Positions 16,678 through 23,568 of a DNA stretch of 25,464 nucleotides are shown here, one piece after another. Within the stretch, counting starts at the first letter, position 1. Each line of letters starts with the position of its first letter. The stretch comes from UBA3076 sp964646435. Its GTDB lineage: Bacteria > Desulfobacterota > Dissulfuribacteria > Dissulfuribacterales > UBA3076. The position numbers and the translations under genes were made by a program. Location of the stretch: positions 1 through 25,464 of the forward strand of contig CAZYEJ010000030.1 in assembly GCA_964646435.1 (NCBI GenBank). The letters run 5' to 3'. The notes under the pieces were generated by a model. It was not told the DNA's origin. It saw only the letters and a program-made list of their open reading frames with translations, and did no database searches.

Positions 16678-17121
16678 TTATATAGTAATCGCCTTCATAG
16701 AAGTAATAGATACTTTCTTTTCCGCCCCTTTATCTGTCCACCTTATAATTACCCTTATTTCCTTGGTGTTATTTATGGGATAATCGGTAGCTATATTCCA
16801 GAAAATATTGTACCTGCCATCAACAGGATTATTAGGGTCGTTGTAATCCGCTGCTACGCTAGTATCATCTAATCCGGCCTCGTCATCAGTATCGGTATCG
16901 TCCAATGAATCGGTATCGTCGTAGGAAAGGCCTATCAATTTTTCCATCTTGTCCTGAGCTAATGTGGTTGCCTTAGTAAGATCATTAGCAAACGAATTTC
17001 CTTTGATGGCCGTGATTTGCATATTGCCCACTGCAAGTATTCCAATGGCAAATACAGTTATAGCTATCAATATCTCTATCAGGCTAAAACCCCTTTCATT
17101 ACTTTTTTTCATATTGATCAT
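16678..17121 (-). CDS. pilV: PilV-like minor pilin (type IV prepilin leader)
   Basis: This is a minor pilin/pseudopilin inserted in the inner membrane and processed by prepilin peptidase. The cleavage site is NERG|FSLIEILIAITVFAIGILAVGNMQ, with Glu at +5. The helix continues as ITAIKGN, a pattern typical of PilV. The globular domain carries an unusual acidic run, DDTDSLDDTDTDDEAGLDD (about residues 68-86), built from near-repeated GAT/GAC codons. It may be a metal-binding loop or simply expanded low-complexity sequence. The ATG at 17121 overlaps the pilW stop as ATGA. The ATG at 17112 is a near-equal alternative giving an 8-residue leader. At 147 residues it is near the family norm. Confidence 0.85.
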   Translation of the reverse strand: MINMKKSNERGFSLIEILIAITVFAIGILAVGNMQITAIKGNSFANDLTKATTLAQDKMEKLIGLSYDDTDSLDDTDTDDEAGLDDTSVAADYNDPNNPVDGRYNIFWNIATDYPINNTKEIRVIIRWTDKGAEKKVSITSMKAITI

Positions 17122-17957
17122 ATTCCCATGTTTCTGCACTTTACGGTTGTGCTCAAGAGACGGCGGCGGAAGCCATCATTAGGGGTTATGACATTCTTTC
17201 CAACCACATAGGTCCTCGTGTTCCGAAAATTGGGATCTGGCATAGCTGCCCTTGCAAGGATCCAGATCCTTACAGCTCGAATCATGTCTGTATTGACGGC
17301 CGTTCCTGTAGTAGTTCCATTGATTACGCCATTATTGCCAGTCCCGGGGCCATCAGCGGCCGTGATATTTCCGTCGTCGCTAGTGTCCAGATTGTCCCAA
17401 TTTCCATTGCCATCCGTGTCAACTGCCCAAATGACATGGCCATTGGGTGATTTGCCTAAATTTCCTGTAGAGGCATCTACACTGGCATAGGCAAAGCCTA
17501 TGGCCTCTATATTTTCAGCCAACGGCTGGAAGCCACCACCACCAACCTTGCGGCCGAGATTTGCTGCACCAGCATCGGCTATACCGTCGGCATTAGCATC
17601 ATTTGCGTTAGAAAAACCGTAAGTAATATTCTCATTACTATCATTGCAATCGTCATCACTATTAATATCCATAGTAACCTGTATCATTATACCAGTAGAA
17701 TTAGTACTAATATTTGCTCCTGAAGATTGCGTTGGATCGTATCCAGCCATCCTGATGTCCCTGATCATGATATCCATTGCCGCTCGGATGTTCTGTTGCA
17801 TTTCAGTGACCTGTTCCTGGATGAGATAGCTTTTTTGTTGGGATTGAAATGCCGTGAATATGGCGCCGGCAACGATGCCGGAGATGGCCATGGCAATAAG
17901 GAGCTCAACTAAGGTAAAACCATTCTTGTTTGACTTAATATGCCTTGTTTTATTCAT
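17118..17957 (-). CDS. pilW: PilW-like minor pilin (type IV prepilin leader)
   Basis: This minor pilin has a 13-residue basic leader cut at KNG|FTLVELLIAMAISGIVAGAIFTAFQSQQKSY. Glu5 is present, and the hydrophobic helix is followed by the PilW-type VTEMQQNIRAAMDIMIRDIRMAGYDP stretch (50-75). The remainder is rich in Asn, Asp and Gly, with loops such as DANADGIADAGA. The C-terminal DMIRAVRIWILARA is also a PilW feature. The ATG at 17957 is used; the frame extends to a TTG at 17972 inside fimT. It starts 5 bp after the fimT stop and ends overlapping pilV, so the genes form a tight unit. At 279 residues it is typical for PilW. Confidence 0.87.
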   Translation of the reverse strand: MNKTRHIKSNKNGFTLVELLIAMAISGIVAGAIFTAFQSQQKSYLIQEQVTEMQQNIRAAMDIMIRDIRMAGYDPTQSSGANISTNSTGIMIQVTMDINSDDDCNDSNENITYGFSNANDANADGIADAGAANLGRKVGGGGFQPLAENIEAIGFAYASVDASTGNLGKSPNGHVIWAVDTDGNGNWDNLDTSDDGNITAADGPGTGNNGVINGTTTGTAVNTDMIRAVRIWILARAAMPDPNFRNTRTYVVGKNVITPNDGFRRRLLSTTVKCRNMGI

Positions 17958-17962
17958 GTCTT

Positions 17963-18505
17963 TCAGTTCCAAGCTATGCCATCACTGCTCATTTGAAGTC
18001 TGACATGGCCAGCAAAAGACAGCGATGCCATATAATATCTGGATTTGTTGTTTCTGATTTCCACACTTCCCAACCTGCTCTTCCAGGGTAATGATCGAGA
18101 GTTATAGCCAGTGGTATCTCCAACAAAGCTTGTAGTATAAAGGGATACGTTTTTAGGCATATTCACCTGGGCCAGAACGAGCTCTCCCGCATCAAATGCC
18201 CCGTTGGCAGGGTTATCATCTGCAAATATCCGATAACTCCCCACCTGACCGTTGGCCGCATAAGCCCCGGGAGTAAATTGAATTACTACATCTGTATTTC
18301 TTTTTACTGCCTCCATCTTTGCCTTCTGGAAGTTCGAGATCATATCCCTTGCCGCTGCTTTTGCTCTATAATTGGGCAGCCAATTGATAATATTGGGCAC
18401 TGCGATGGCAGATAGGATTGCTATGACGGCTATGACGATCATTAGCTCCACCATGGTAAATCCAGCTTTTCTATGGCAGCGGGTTTTGCAATAAAGGTTA
18501 TGCAT
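17963..18505 (-). CDS. fimT: FimT/GspH-type minor pseudopilin
   Basis: This is the first gene of the minor-pilin cluster. The prepilin site is KAG|FTMVELMIVIAVIAILSAIAVPNI, with Glu5. It is followed by RAKAAARDMISNFQKAKMEAVKRN, the helical pattern of GspH/FimT pseudopilins. The C-terminal region is beta-rich (VVIQFTPG, GSYRIFADDNPANGAFDAGE, MPKNVSLY). The ATG at 18505 gives a 180-residue protein with a 15-residue leader and has GGAGAAAG upstream. The ATG at 18529 is an alternative with a longer leader. FimT members may take part in DNA uptake as well as pilus assembly; that role is not shown by the sequence. Confidence 0.85.
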   Translation of the reverse strand: MHNLYCKTRCHRKAGFTMVELMIVIAVIAILSAIAVPNIINWLPNYRAKAAARDMISNFQKAKMEAVKRNTDVVIQFTPGAYAANGQVGSYRIFADDNPANGAFDAGELVLAQVNMPKNVSLYTTSFVGDTTGYNSRSLPWKSRLGSVEIRNNKSRYYMASLSFAGHVRLQMSSDGIAWN

Positions 18506-18557
18506 TGTCGTCTTTCTCCATATTCCCATATATGATTCCGCTGAAAATACCCCATCT

Positions 18558-18580
18558 GCTGAAGTGATCTAATAGCCTTC
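18558..18580. repeat. 23-bp dispersed repeat copy near the element, upstream of fimT
   Basis: A segment starting GCTGAAGTGATCTAA and ending CCTTC matches 23534-23556 at 21 of 23 positions. Both copies lie on the same side of a TA-flanked element, 70 bp and 12 bp away. Confidence 0.55.
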
Positions 18581-18650
18581 AGTCTAAACACCTAATTTTG
18601 TGTAATTGCGCATGATTTATCCCTAAAAAGCCTTTCACCTTCAGTCTATC

Positions 18651-18796
18651 TAGTGCCTGAACGGAAACCCCAAATTTTGTTTTCTCAATTTAGGTCGTAG
18701 ACAATTAACATATTAAGGTTATTGCCTTTTTTAAATTCAAAATTCAAAACTTAGAATTCAAAATTGTGTCTGAACGGCTTTTTCGTTCAGACACTA
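18651..18796. mobile_element. MITE-like element, copy 1 (146 bp, TA-flanked)
   Basis: The ends are TAGTGCCTGAACGGAAAC on the left and the inverted CGTTCAGACACTA on the right, each including a terminal TA as expected for a TA target duplication. It has no coding capacity. The right end forms an 11-bp perfect hairpin (18766-18776 with 18784-18794, 7-base loop). It is nearly identical to copy 3 and more diverged from copy 2. The TA boundary suggests mobilisation by an IS630/Tc1-mariner-type transposase, but none is in the window. Confidence 0.75.
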
Positions 18797-18923
18797 TTTA
18801 CCTGAGTAGTTAAAATTTTTGTCACAAAACGACAATTTTTTGTATGTGACAGTATTTTTCCGTCAACACCAAGCTGATATGCCATCTGACATGGCATACC
18901 GCCAATAGGGAGTTGTTTTGAAA

Positions 18924-19189
18924 GATGAACGTCGAACATCGAACATCGAACGTCCAACATCGAATAAAAAACAAACACCCAATACCAACATTCAACAGCT
19001 ATTTCTGTTTCTTTTCAGCCGTTTTGATACTCGCTGTGTTAGCCATTTAGGTTGAAGGCTGAAGGCTGAAGTATACTGATATCCCACCTCCTGCAATAAT
19101 TAGCAGTTTTTCTTCCAGGTCATAAGTCTGTTTCTTCATCTTTTCCCATTCAACGTTCGATGTTGGACGTTCGATGTTCGATGTTCATC
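18924..19189. repeat. Inverted repeat built of CATCGAA heptamers
   Basis: The left arm 18924-18964 is GATGAA followed by five heptamers of the type CATCGAA (variants CGTCGAA, CGTCCAA). The right arm 19156-19189 is its reverse complement with four heptamers, the last 28 bp matching exactly. The arms differ by one whole 7-bp unit. About 190 bp separate them, including a GCTGAAG repeat. Confidence 0.75.
19051..19071. repeat. GCTGAAG heptamer repeat, three units
   Basis: GTTGAAG-GCTGAAG-GCTGAAG in tandem. The same unit makes a five-unit array upstream of pilP (23506-23540). Confidence 0.7.
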
Positions 19190-19308
19190 TTTTTTCAGTC
19201 CCTCCTGGGCAAAAACAACTTAGCGCTTATGGCACATTGACCCTGTCATCCTTCATTGTCTATCTCTAAGTATGCAAATTTTGTGCTTCAATGGCAGGCA
19301 GATAAGGG

Positions 19309-19456
19309 ATTGAGCGATTAGCCATTAGCGTTTAGCTTTGAAAAATCAGGGCATTACGTTAATTAGAAATAACACCCAATGGGTAAAAATTTGTAATAGT
19401 AAAACATCCTGTAATCATTAAACTAATAGCTAACCGCTAAAGGCTAATCGCTCAAT
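19309..19456. repeat. Inverted repeat with 29-bp arms
   Basis: The arm 19309-19337 (starts ATTGAGCGATTAGCC) is complementary to 19428-19456 at 27 of 29 positions, with a 90-bp spacer. The arms are made of GCTAAC-like units, related to the AGCTAAC repeats at 19572-19589. It could form a long stem in DNA or RNA. Confidence 0.7.
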
Positions 19457-19589
19457 TTAGGTATTAGTAACCTAATTGGAAAACAGCAGCAAATTAACCG
19501 CTAACAGTTAATACCTAATTTTGTAATGGCAGAACATCCTGCTTGTCAGGGTGGCAGACCGATAATCATTAAGCTAACAGCTAACAGCT
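19391..19589. repeat. Direct repeat with AGCTAAC heptamers downstream of the secretin gene
   Basis: The 21-bp segment 19391-19411 recurs at 19521-19541 with three differences. It is followed in both places by TAATCATTAA and AGCTAAC-like units; the second copy carries 21 extra bases in between. Two exact AGCTAAC units and a partial one lie at 19572-19589, only 5 bp from the secretin stop. Confidence 0.6.
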
Positions 19590-19593
19590 CAAT

Positions 19594-21432
19594 TTAGGAC
19601 ATAGGAAGGAGGTGGGGTCGAATAATTATAACCAATTCTCGCCTTTCTTTTGACTTGATCTCATTCTTAAATGCCCATTTGACCCAGGGAATTCTCCCAA
19701 GTAATGGTATTTCCGAACTGTTATTTTTGCTGACTTCATTGATCAACCCGCCAAGGATCAGCAAATCACCATTCCGGACCTTTGCCATGGTTGACATCTG
19801 GCGGAGCTTTACTCTGGGTAGTCCGATTTGTAAATTTGTATCCCCAATCACCTTATATTCAATTGGTTCTTGAAGGTCGGAGATTACGGGGGTCAAAAAT
19901 AAGACTACTTCATCATCTCCAAGGATATTACACACAACGGAAAACGCCAAGCCAGACAGGATGTCATCGGTTTCAGCAGTATAGGTTATTGTTGACGTAG
20001 TCCCCGAGGTGTCCACGTCTTTACTTATTTCACGGATATAGCGGACGGATTCACCAACTGTCAGAACACCTGGAGACCCGTTTAGGAGACTCAGACGAGG
20101 TTCTGATATAGTATGTACCGTCCCCTGTTCGTCAAGTGCGTTGACCAATATATTGAAATCTGTGGGATTGAGATTGATTTTTGAAATCAGGCGCAATCCT
20201 TCCTGAGTAACACCACGGAAATCGGGGGAAGGGTAATTCACCTCGTACACATTGCCGTCTTTACCATATTCAATCTTGCCACCGATCAAAGCGGAATCTC
20301 TTTCAACGGCCTTAAATACCTTGGACCAGTCAATTCCTCTTGATGACCCTTCTGAGAGTGTTACCTCAAGGATGTGGGCCTGGATAGACACCTGGCGATA
20401 CAGCCATGATTTAAAGGTATCAATATAATTTACTACACGCTTTTGAAGTGAAGGGGATGCATCCACTGTTACGATGCCCAGGGATTCATCAACGGTATAT
20501 GAACCTTTCCCCAATCTCACCCATTCTTCGGACGTCGCGGTGGGTTTTTCTGCTTTTTCCTCCTTGCCTTGAGATTGCTCCCTCTCTTTTTGTACCTCTT
20601 GAGAGGCCTGAGCAGCGGCTGACGTTAATGTCGCCCGTTCAACACTCTGCATCTCCCATATTTCTAATATTTGATCGAGGTTTTGTCTGAAGGTCTTCCA
20701 CAAGTCATATCGGTTTACATACCGAACAGTTTTCTCTTCGGCCCAATCTTTCCCAGCCTCATTAACAGTAGAAAGACTTACCTCACCAAGATTATCGGTG
20801 TTGGTACATCCGCCAAGCATATTACCACCTATAGCAGTAGTAAATGTGTAGGATACATTCGGCATGGATACCTGATAGGTCTTTGTCTGTTTATACCCGA
20901 TGATGAGCGTGTCATGCTTGAACTCAAAGAAATAATCCAGTTGACGAAGGACGTTGTCCAGTGCTACCCAGAAATCATCATCTGCCTTGATGTCGACATC
21001 CACCAGCGTGTTTGGGTTGGCGTCTTTATTCCAGCTAACATTAAAGTCTTTCAAGTTTGCCAGCCCCCTGATAATGTCCCGCAGGACTACTTTTCCGCTT
21101 TGAGATTCTATGTTTGCGCCGACCTTTAGCTCAGGAAGCCCTAACTTGCTTTTTTTAACTTGAATGTCTTCGACCGTGAACGAAGGTTGCCAGCTTACGG
21201 ATGGACGGGATGAAGCTGGAGCACTGTAAGGGACAGACTGTTCTTCAGGCTGAACTTCAGTTTGTGAACTCGCGTTTGAATCAGGTTCTGCCTGGGGAGT
21301 TTTTGAAAGGCTTTGTTTGGAGGCTACACACCCGGTCATGAATCCAATTATCAGGAATAACAGGAACATACCCTCAGTATAGTGCCGTATGCGATGTAAC
21401 ATGTTGTTTAATTTATTCATATTGGAGTACAT
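19594..21432 (-). CDS. Type IV pilus secretin, MshL/PilQ-type lipoprotein
   Basis: This is the outer-membrane ring through which the pilus passes. A lipoprotein signal ends in FMTG|C (Cys35). A Pro/Ser/Gln-rich stretch (40-85) is followed by a secretin N0/STN-like domain (about 104-180) and a Gln/Glu/Lys-rich linker (271-300). An N-domain with VDESLGIVTVDASPSLQKRV follows (314-333), then the secretin core (350-610). Core marks are ILEVTLSEGSSRGIDW, ISEPRLSLLNGSPGVLTVG, LTPVISDL, the NGDLLILGGLI segment and IPLLGRIPWVKWAFK. The ATG at 21432 is chosen because GGAGG lies 7 bp upstream; the frame runs on to 21486. At 612 residues it matches MshL better than long PilQ proteins, as does the lipobox. 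The name is left open between mshL and pilQ. Confidence 0.9.
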   Translation of the reverse strand: MYSNMNKLNNMLHRIRHYTEGMFLLFLIIGFMTGCVASKQSLSKTPQAEPDSNASSQTEVQPEEQSVPYSAPASSRPSVSWQPSFTVEDIQVKKSKLGLPELKVGANIESQSGKVVLRDIIRGLANLKDFNVSWNKDANPNTLVDVDIKADDDFWVALDNVLRQLDYFFEFKHDTLIIGYKQTKTYQVSMPNVSYTFTTAIGGNMLGGCTNTDNLGEVSLSTVNEAGKDWAEEKTVRYVNRYDLWKTFRQNLDQILEIWEMQSVERATLTSAAAQASQEVQKEREQSQGKEEKAEKPTATSEEWVRLGKGSYTVDESLGIVTVDASPSLQKRVVNYIDTFKSWLYRQVSIQAHILEVTLSEGSSRGIDWSKVFKAVERDSALIGGKIEYGKDGNVYEVNYPSPDFRGVTQEGLRLISKINLNPTDFNILVNALDEQGTVHTISEPRLSLLNGSPGVLTVGESVRYIREISKDVDTSGTTSTITYTAETDDILSGLAFSVVCNILGDDEVVLFLTPVISDLQEPIEYKVIGDTNLQIGLPRVKLRQMSTMAKVRNGDLLILGGLINEVSKNNSSEIPLLGRIPWVKWAFKNEIKSKERRELVIIIRPHLLPMS

Positions 21433-21511
21433 TTTCATTCCTCCATAAAAGTTTGAATCGACTAGTCCCAATATATCTAGATACAAAAAGCCAATGAGGA
21501 AGTTATTTATT

Positions 21512-21643
21512 TAGTACCTGAACGAAAACCCCAAATTTTGTTTTCTCAATTTGGGTTAAGGACAATTAACATATTAAGTTTATTTCCTTTTTTAAATTCA
21601 AAATTCAAAATTATGTCTGAACTGCTTTTTCGTTCAGACATTA
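21512..21643. mobile_element. MITE-like element, copy 2 (132 bp, TA-flanked), between the TPR gene and the secretin gene
   Basis: The same ends as copies 1 and 3 (TAGTACCTGAACG left, CGTTCAGACATTA right), with an internal deletion of about 14 bp and several substitutions, so it is the most diverged copy. Its right end reaches into the TPR gene: the stop codon TAA at 21641-21643 is the element's terminal TA plus the next base. The terminal hairpin is kept (21613-21622 with 21632-21641). Confidence 0.75.
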
Positions 21644-22885
21644 TTTGGCTGTCATTAATATTTCCATTCGTTCCTTTGCGTATCGCTGTAATCCCGGAGG
21701 AATTGCTGCTCCTCCCTGAAAGACTGCCCTGTATTCAGTTATTGCCTTGTCAATTTGACCAAGATGTTCATAAACCCGCGCCCGCAGGAGCATGGCGTCT
21801 GCCGAAAGCTCATAATTGGCCTCGATACTATTTAACAGCCGAAGTGCCTGTCGATACTCACCTTCAGATTCACAGAAGACTGCATAGTTATATAGTGTAT
21901 GAAGGGAAGGTAAAGCAGTACCCATTGCGCGTTCAAAATAGATTTTCGCCTCATCCTTTTTCCCCATTCGGGCCAGTGCCACTGCTGCAAAAATGGTTGC
22001 TTCACTGTCTTTAGGCACAAAACGAAGTGCTTTTTTGGCAAAATTAAAAGCAGTCAGTTCTTGACCGCCCGGGCCAAGGGCTAATGCCGATATTTTTTTA
22101 GCCAGGGATACATTTTCAGGCCAGATATCCGATGCATCAATATAAAATTTTAATGCCTGACCAATTGCCCCCCGTCTCTCAAGCTTAGCGGCCTTCTCAA
22201 TAAATTCTTGCGCCTTGGCAACTTCTTCAATAGGAGTTTGAATGTCGCTAGTGCGGATAAATCTCAGGCTTGGCTCCTCAACAACTTCTTCTATTACCGG
22301 TTCTTCGACTTTCACAATAATGGGAGTTTCAATTTGAACATCAAGGGTGCCGGTTGATCCGGTATCACCACCCCATTCAAGAGATTTAGTGGCCGGGTAA
22401 ATCATAATGGTATTATTACGCTCGATGCTATCCAATTCCTTTAAATTCTTAATTACATCCAGGACAAAGGTCCATGGCACATTTTCAAGGGCCAGCGTAA
22501 TGGTGCCTTTTACCGACTCATCTACTACAATATTTTTACCACTGACCTGACCCAGCAAACGAAACACATTGTGGAGATCCACTTTGAAGAGATCCACACT
22601 AATTTTGTCTTTAGCATCATCACTTACCAATTTTGCCGCTGAATTATCACCGTAAGTCTCACTAATTCCTGATGCAGCAACATCTTCTGTTTTATCCGGT
22701 TCTGTATTATTCCCGGAGTTGGGAATGCGGGATTGAAGCTCGGCCAACCAGTGGGATATGTCGTCCTGCTCTGGTCTGCTCTGGCTTGGTTCATTGCCCA
22801 TTGCGGGCCTGTTGCCCGGCACCCACCAGAATACCACGACCAAAAAGACAATCAAAAGGCATGAGATTTTCCTTTTGCAACCCAT
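21641..22885 (-). CDS. Pilus assembly protein joining a secretin-type N-domain to TPR repeats
   Basis: The N-terminus is a hydrophobic signal/anchor (about residues 7-23). An acidic, disordered-looking stretch follows to about 92. Residues 94-168 look like a secretin/TonB short N-terminal (STN, N0) domain: ISVDLFKVDLHNVFRLLGQVSG, then KNIVVDESVKGTITLALENV and IMIYP. A Glu/Pro/Val linker (175-205) leads to TPR-like helical repeats (about 222-390), for example YNYAVFCESEGEYRQALRLL and ARVYEHLGQIDKAITEYR. The gene starts inside the pilP stop (TAATG) with GGAGGG upstream, so it is coupled to pilP. It may act as a periplasmic adaptor for the secretin or peptidoglycan, comparable in place to MshN or a pilotin-like TPR protein. 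The exact role is inferred. The stop codon is formed by the adjacent mobile element. Confidence 0.78.
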   Translation of the reverse strand: MGCKRKISCLLIVFLVVVFWWVPGNRPAMGNEPSQSRPEQDDISHWLAELQSRIPNSGNNTEPDKTEDVAASGISETYGDNSAAKLVSDDAKDKISVDLFKVDLHNVFRLLGQVSGKNIVVDESVKGTITLALENVPWTFVLDVIKNLKELDSIERNNTIMIYPATKSLEWGGDTGSTGTLDVQIETPIIVKVEEPVIEEVVEEPSLRFIRTSDIQTPIEEVAKAQEFIEKAAKLERRGAIGQALKFYIDASDIWPENVSLAKKISALALGPGGQELTAFNFAKKALRFVPKDSEATIFAAVALARMGKKDEAKIYFERAMGTALPSLHTLYNYAVFCESEGEYRQALRLLNSIEANYELSADAMLLRARVYEHLGQIDKAITEYRAVFQGGAAIPPGLQRYAKERMEILMTAK

Positions 22886-23493
22886 TATTTTCCCTCCGGA
22901 TGCAGTAACAGTACCCTCTCCTGCAAAGTCAGCTCGCCGCGGATGTTTTCGAGTTCTTCTTCTACAATTACTCTGTCCGGAAGGATCTTTTTAACCCTGC
23001 CGTTCCGATAGCCAACCCGCAGACCAGGCTGCAAAAAGTACCCGATCCCGGCAGCGTCCTGGGCCATGGCGATCCTGTTACCTTTATCATTGGCAATAAT
23101 GCCTACCAGTGTCAACTGGCCGACGTCCATACACTCCAATGGTGTGGCGCAAATTTCCGGCCTCCTAACTTCTTTTTTCTGGCGTCGTTTTTTAGCTGTC
23201 CGCCTGGAAATATCCGGTGCTGTTTTCAAAAACGGCTGAAACGGATCAGGTTTTCCATCCGAGCTGTAATAATAAACAACAGGCTCTAAGAGACGTTCCA
23301 GTCTAACATGAAAAGCCTTTACTTTTTTTGAATTAATTACGTTCGATTTTTTTGTGATGGAAGGTGCTACAGGAGTCACTGTCGTTTTATCTTTACATCC
23401 GGACAGACAAAAAAGGCCACATAAAGAAATAGTGATAAGTAGACTCGTATAAATAACAAACTCCCTATAATAGATTTTTGTTTTGGCCTGCAT
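22885..23493 (-). CDS. pilP: PilP-family type IV pilus lipoprotein
   Basis: PilP is an inner-membrane-anchored lipoprotein linking the PilN/PilO complex to the secretin. The lipobox CLSG|C gives Cys33 as the lipidated residue. A linker to about residue 78 is followed by the family motif GKPDPFQPFL (80-89). A basic Arg/Lys run (97-111) comes next, then the PilP beta domain (about 117-195: TPLECMDVGQLTLVGII, MAQDAAGIGYFLQPGLRVG and the NGRVKKI stretch). At 202 residues it is normal. The ATG has only a weak ribosome site; the sequence upstream is a five-unit GCTGAAG repeat, so its native leader may have been replaced. It is coupled to the following TPR gene by TAATG. Confidence 0.9.
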   Translation of the reverse strand: MQAKTKIYYREFVIYTSLLITISLCGLFCLSGCKDKTTVTPVAPSITKKSNVINSKKVKAFHVRLERLLEPVVYYYSSDGKPDPFQPFLKTAPDISRRTAKKRRQKKEVRRPEICATPLECMDVGQLTLVGIIANDKGNRIAMAQDAAGIGYFLQPGLRVGYRNGRVKKILPDRVIVEEELENIRGELTLQERVLLLHPEGK

Positions 23494-23505
23494 GCTCTTT
23501 TTTAG

Positions 23506-23540
23506 GTTGAAGGTTGAAGGCTGAAGGCTGAAGGCTGAAG
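23506..23540. repeat. Five-unit GYTGAAG heptamer array upstream of pilP
   Basis: GTTGAAG (two units) then GCTGAAG (three units), exactly tandem, from 13 bp before the pilP start. A 23-bp segment overlapping its end (23534-23556) recurs at 18558-18580. Confidence 0.75.
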
Positions 23541-23568
23541 TGATCTAACAACCTTCCACCTAAGTAGT

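Larger units (their letters stand above)
18506..19593. other. Gene-free, repeat-filled region between the secretin gene and fimT
   Basis: About 1.1 kb without a credible gene. A 63-codon frame at 18787-18978 is just translated heptamer repeat. The region holds one copy of the TA-flanked element, a GCTGAAG tandem repeat, two long inverted repeats and a direct repeat, all listed separately. AT-rich filler lies between them. No convincing promoter for fimT was recognised, though one would be expected. Confidence 0.65.

Noticed and set aside
18766..18794. Element hairpin as a rho-independent terminator
   Set aside because: The stem is strong enough, but neither strand has a T-run right after it in this copy or the others, so classical intrinsic termination is not supported.
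18787..18978. 63-codon open frame with repeated MFDV/CSMFDV-type residues
   Set aside because: It is the translation of CATCGAA heptamers and part of the mobile element; there is no ribosome site and no family pattern.
18924..19189. CRISPR array
   Set aside because: Units are 7 bp, directly adjacent, with no unique spacers and no cas genes.
20671..21129. Plus-strand 152-codon open frame inside the secretin gene
   Set aside because: It is antisense to a clear secretin with conserved motifs; no ribosome site or recognisable domain.
21433..21486. Longer N-terminus for the secretin
   Set aside because: GGAGG lies just inside this extension and 7 bp before the ATG at 21432. The lipoprotein signal is placed more naturally with the shorter start.
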